From assembly GCA_035582835.1 (NCBI GenBank), contig JAYKAV010003266.1, positions 3,489,421-3,553,420 of the forward strand: a DNA stretch of 64,000 nucleotides, read 5' to 3'. A program made the position numbers and the translations under genes. Shown piece after piece: positions 55,918 to 64,000 of this stretch. The DNA is from Phoebastria nigripes (Eukaryota; Chordata; Aves; Procellariiformes; Diomedeidae). Under the pieces are notes generated by a model, which made no database searches, was not told where the DNA came from, and was given only the letters and a program-made list of their open reading frames with translations. Each line of letters begins with the position of its first letter. Positions within the stretch are counted from its first letter, which is position 1.

Positions 55918-57168
55918 CATCTCCGGCCTGTGAGACCCTGAGCTATTTTGTCCTTGCTGCGTCCACAGCCCTCGCATCCCCCTCGCCCCTTCCCCACCCC
56001 AGCCGGGGGCGAGGGCAGGTCCTGATGGTGGGAAGAGGGAGGAGAGGAGCTCTGACCCAGCCACCGATTAAAGGAGACCCTGGACATACCTGAGACTGGA
56101 CCATGAGATGCTAGAAAGGACCACGGCCTCGGAGAGGCCCCTGCCTACGCAAGGAAGCCTTACCATCGCCTTAACGCCAAGCCCTGGCTCGGCCCCGGTG
56201 CCCGGCAGGTCCGTGCTTTGCTGGCACTACTGCTGCTTGGTCTGGCACCCGGTTTGCTCCCTCTGTGCTGTCCCCGAGGGGGGAAACGGGTCCCCCCGTC
56301 TGCTCAGGAGCCCCCAGAGCTGCCCAGTTGCTTTAGCTGCCCAATGCACGTGCTGTGCCCATCGCCTTCGCTGCTCCCTCCGTCCCCTCTTGCCCTGCCT
56401 GCTCGGTGCCACTTGGGCTTCCACCCCCAAACCAGCACTTCTTGGGTCGGTATTGATCCTGGGCTTGGAGCTGTCTCTGAGCATGGGACCCTTTTCCACG
56501 AGGGGTGGGTGCTGCTGCGCTCCGGCTCGGATGGTGCAAAGCAGCAAGGAGCAGCGACAGCCGTGAGCCACGTGGGCTTGGGACCAGCAGGCTTTTGCTG
56601 GCAGGCGCTGGGTGCCTGCATCCCCTGCGATGTGCTCAGCCCGTGGCTGGCTCTGCTTTTCCCCACGGCCGTGGTCTCCCAGACTCCCATTAGCTCCCTG
56701 CTCCCATCATGGCTTGCCTTGTAGCATCCTGTGCTGCCGGAGCAAGGGGCTCCCAGCTTTGCCTTCCCTGTCTCCCCCAGGGCCGGGGGGGGGGGGGTCT
56801 GTCCTGCCCCTCACATGGGCACCATCCCTGTGCTCCTCTCTTGGCTGTGTCCCTGCATGGGACCCCCTGGCAGGAGGTTGAACGGAGCTGACCTGCTCCA
56901 TGAGCCGCACACAACTTCATCCCCTGTCAGCACTTGGCTGCTCCTCCACCACAGGCTCTGCGAGGGTGATCCTGGCCTGCTGAGCACTGTCCAGCTCATG
57001 ACAGTGGTTGTGCATCAGCCAGCGGGTGGAATCAGACCCATCTGCCCCTGCCTTGGCTGCTCGGCGAGTGGTACGGGGACAAGGTGGCCGTCCCCTCTGC
57101 ACGGGCACAGGAACCTGCCCCAGCAAGAACCGGGACTGTTGTTGCATCTGGTGTTTGTTTTGGTGCAA

Positions 57169-57174
57169 AATAAA
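57169..57174 (+). terminator. Poly(A) signal, ETNK2
   Basis: AATAAA after a GU-rich stretch (tggtgtttgttttggtg), about 1.25 kb past the stop. Confidence 0.65.
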
Positions 57175-57925
57175 AGCTGCTGGTAGCTGGAAATGGGGGA
57201 TGGCGGATCTGTGGGGACTGGTGCAGGACGTGTGCCGGAGCAGCACAAGGGACCTGGGGGTGCACTCGGCCCTTCTCCTGCAGCTGGAGGTGCTGGGGAA
57301 GGCCAGAGCAGGAGCAGAGATGCTGGTGGAGGTTATCTCCTCACAGGGTGGGCTGCTGATGTCTCTCCATGCTCCTGACCTGCCTTCAGGTGTTTGCATG
57401 CAGCACTCACTGCCCCTTTCCTGCAGGCAGCAACTGCCGAGGATTGTCCTTGTCCCAGAGCGATGCCCTGTGGTTTAAAACAGCCTTCTGCAGAGCTGAT
57501 CCCACATCTTCATCATGGTCCCCCTCCCCGAGGCCCTGCTGGGCTCCGGCTCTGGCAAGGGCAGGCTGGAGCACTTGGCTGCAGTGAGCACAGGGTGGAA
57601 GAGGCTGAACCCCAAACCCGCTGCCACGTGGGGCGAGACCTCAAGAAAACACAGGTGAGAGGTGGGAAGGAGAGGGGAGCAGCTTGGGACCCACCACGGA
57701 TGGAGACGGCAGGAGTAAGAGCTAAGAAACAGCACAAGTGAAAACATTGCAGGGAGCAAGAGCCTTAGGAGGGGGCTGTGCTGGAAGAGGGGCAGGGAAG
57801 GGGGGAAACAAGCACCCCCCCATCTATGCCCTGACTGCCTGGGGTGAGAGTTCCCCATCCAGCCCTCGGCTCTCCCAGACCCCAGGCTTGGCAAAGTCCA
57901 GACCCAGATCTCTGCTCCAAAAAGT
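57175..57925. other. Convergent gap between ETNK2 and SOX13
   Basis: Lies between the ETNK2 poly(A) signal and the minus-strand SOX13 poly(A) signal. No gene or clear repeat is seen. Confidence 0.6.
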
Positions 57926-57929
57926 CATC

Positions 57930-57935
57930 TTTATT
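57930..57935 (-). terminator. Poly(A) signal (minus), SOX13 distal
   Basis: TTTATT on + reads AATAAA on -. A second copy lies at 58951-58956. They imply 3' UTRs of about 0.7 or 1.7 kb. Confidence 0.6.
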
Positions 57936-59662
57936 GTGCCAAGGGGTGGGGGGGACAATTGTAAACAAGTATGTGAAATATACAGGTTAAGTTACTCATC
58001 GTCTTATTAACAAAATAAAGCTCTATCTATATTTACAGTCTTTAAAAAAAAAAAAAAAAAAAAGAGAGGAAGGGCTTTGTCTTTGCCGGGCACATCTGCT
58101 TCCAGCCCCCTCTGCAGCACAGCCCATCCCACCCCGGGAGCCGGCACCCCTTCCCCAGGGACCCCGGCCCCAGCCAGAGCAGCACAGGGAGGGGGAATAA
58201 ATAAAGCACTGACGAAGGGAAAGAGAGGAGAGAGGCGTCTGCTGGGTGGGTGAGGAGGCAGGACCCTCCCTTGGATAAACAATGTCCTGACGGCAGCCCT
58301 GCGGGGTGCAGGGGAGCAGCACCGGGGCCCCGATGCTGCAGAGCCGCTGCTCCNGACCCCCACCCTGGGGCTGAGTGCATGGGTCTGCTGCGAAGCCCCC
58401 CACTGCAGGGCTCAGCCCCCCCACTGCAGCCTGGAGCCTGGGCAGCCACGGCTCCTTCTGCACCCCCAGCAAGGTCCCCGTGGTGCCAGGCTGGAGGCCA
58501 GGCTGTGGCTGCAGCCGGAGCCGCGGTGCCTGTTTCTGGCTGTTGCCACAGGGCGGTGCACGGACTCTGCGCACAGCCGGACACCGTGCGCGCACAGCCG
58601 GACACCGTGCACGCACAGCCGGACACCGTGCACGCACAGCCGGCCACACAGCCACGCTGCACCCCAAACACCGGGCTCTGACCGGAGCAAGGTGGTTTTT
58701 TTTTTTTTTTTAATTTTTTCTTTTTTTCTTTTTTTTTTTTAATTGCTGTTATTTTTCTCTCCCTCTGTGGTTTTTATGATGCAGATCACAGGTGGAGCCT
58801 GCGGCTTGCAGAGCCAGGGCACGGGAGGGAGAGGTGCCCAAGGACAGATGGGGCACATACCCACCGCAGCCGGGGCTTGTGCCCGGCCATGCCCGGGGCA
58901 GGGGCTGGCAGAGGCCGGGGTAATGGCGCAGCCAGGNAACAGGCACCCGCTTTATTTACAAAGTGGGCCAGAGCTGTCAGGAGCATAAAGGGCTCCTCGG
59001 AGCCCTTGGCTGGTACTCGGGCCAGGCGAGAGCTAAAAATGGCTCCATGGGAATTTGCTGGCAGGCTCTAAAGACCGAGTGGGAAACACAGCGGGGAGGT
59101 CAGGTGGGGCTGAGCGAGGGACAAGCGTGTCCCCAGCGTGTGTCCCCGGCAGCAGGGGCTGGTGGCTGCAGGTGAGGCTCTCTGCAAGGGACCCACGCGT
59201 GCTGGAGGACTGGGAGATGCTCTGGAGGTTTTCCCGCATCCCGATACCCTCAGGTACCTCCTGGAGGGCTGCAAGTGGGTGACAGCTCAGCAGCCGTGGC
59301 ACCCATACCCCTGGGCCAGATGGCCTCAGCTCCCCATGCCCCAGCCACCGGAGCAAGGCTGAGCCAGCCCTCGCCAGCTTGCCCAGCAGGGTCAGCACGT
59401 CCCGGCCATGGCCCCATGCAACGCACATCACTGCTCATCACTCCCCTGGGAAGCACCCCACCCTAAATGCTGGGATGCCCACCTTCGTGGGACCCATTTG
59501 CAGGCAGGCAGCAGCGACTCCTCCCTGCCAGGGTAGCAGCTCTCCTCTGCTCCCAGCGCAGCCCTTCGGCCGAGTCCTGTCCCATCGGGGGATGCTCTGA
59601 CCTCTTTCCTGGTAGCAGCCAGCCCTGCCACCCCCGCCCGCTGCCCCCCCCCCCGGCCCCCC
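57936..59662 (-). other. SOX13: SOX13 3' UTR
   Basis: Follows the SOX13 stop. It includes A-rich runs on the minus strand (+ 58694-58740), a + strand A-run at 58044-58063, and a tandem repeat at 58572-58650. The UTR extent is inferred from poly(A) signals. Confidence 0.55.
58572..58650 (-). repeat. Minisatellite, four copies of 21 bp
   Basis: Word cacagccgg begins at 58572, 58593, 58614 and 58635, exactly 21 bp apart, with few changes. Confidence 0.9.
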
Positions 59663-63546
<3,884 letters not shown>

Positions 63547-64000
63547 CTGGCAGAGAGGAGACAGTGGGGCTCAGCGGCATCAACGGCAGCACCGAGCTGG
63601 CCCCGGCATGAGCTGCCCAACACCGGCAAAACGGAGACAAGGGGTCTGCAGAGGGTCCCAAGGGCCATGGGAAGGGCAGGCAGGGGGTGGCTGAGCTGCC
63701 CCTGAGCCACCTCCTGGGGCACGGGGAGAGAAACGGGCTGGGAGGGATGGTGTCTGGGGTGTGCCGGGAGCATCACCCCTGCCCTTAGCACCGGATGGAC
63801 CACCGGAGAGGGAAAAATAGGTGTCCAAAGAGCAAAGAGAGCACAGTCAGGAAGGACCCNGTGTGGTTTAATTATTTTAAGGAGTGCAATTCCCATCTCC
63901 TTTGACCCTCATCCTCCTGGCACCAGGGAGCAAGACGGGGAGTCTTTGGGATGGGCACAGAAAACGGGAGGGTTTCTGGGCAAACAAACAGGGGCACCGC

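Overview
The window looks like avian nuclear DNA. It is GC-rich, with small introns, GT-AG splice sites and long UTRs. It also carries the 3' end of what looks like a CR1 LINE and the start of an LTR resembling avian ERVL-type LTRs. Gene identities come from protein similarity recalled from the human orthologues; no search was run. Gene order is PLEKHA6 (+), GOLT1A (+), REN (+), ETNK2 (+), SOX13 (-). This matches human 1q32.1, except that KISS1, which lies between GOLT1A and REN in mammals, is not visible here. That fits the published loss of kisspeptin genes in birds.

Layout. 1-9873: intron or 5' flank of PLEKHA6, no supported exon. 9874-28093: PLEKHA6 coding exons (half a WW domain, PH domain, proline/serine-rich linker, coiled coil, C-terminal tail), then a long 3' UTR to about 31.3 kb with several poly(A) signals. 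31984-33490: all five GOLT1A exons. 33.5-39.5 kb: intergenic region where KISS1 would be expected. 39548-44327: all nine REN exons behind a TATA box. 44.9-47.4 kb: intergenic. 47.4-55917: a GC-rich promoter and all eight ETNK2 exons, with a 4 kb first intron. 57.2-57.9 kb: convergent gap. 57.9-63546: the 3' nine coding exons of SOX13 on the minus strand, including the HMG box; its 5' end lies beyond 64000.

Exon phases were checked across every junction. They give open frames of 1,164 codons (PLEKHA6 from the conserved Met), 132 (GOLT1A), 408 (REN), 372 (ETNK2) and 422 (SOX13, partial). The genes share a neighbourhood, not a pathway: a junction/trafficking adaptor, a Golgi transport protein, the renin protease, an ethanolamine kinase and a SoxD transcription factor. 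The more interesting signals are in how they may be regulated and spliced. They include a tandem splice acceptor inside the PLEKHA6 PH domain, two competing PLEKHA6 C-termini, recurring HNF1-like sites across the block, and a compact MEF2/SRF cluster in ETNK2 intron 1. Nothing here looks like a new defence or mobile system. The single N bases scattered through the window, some of them in exons, are sequence ambiguities.
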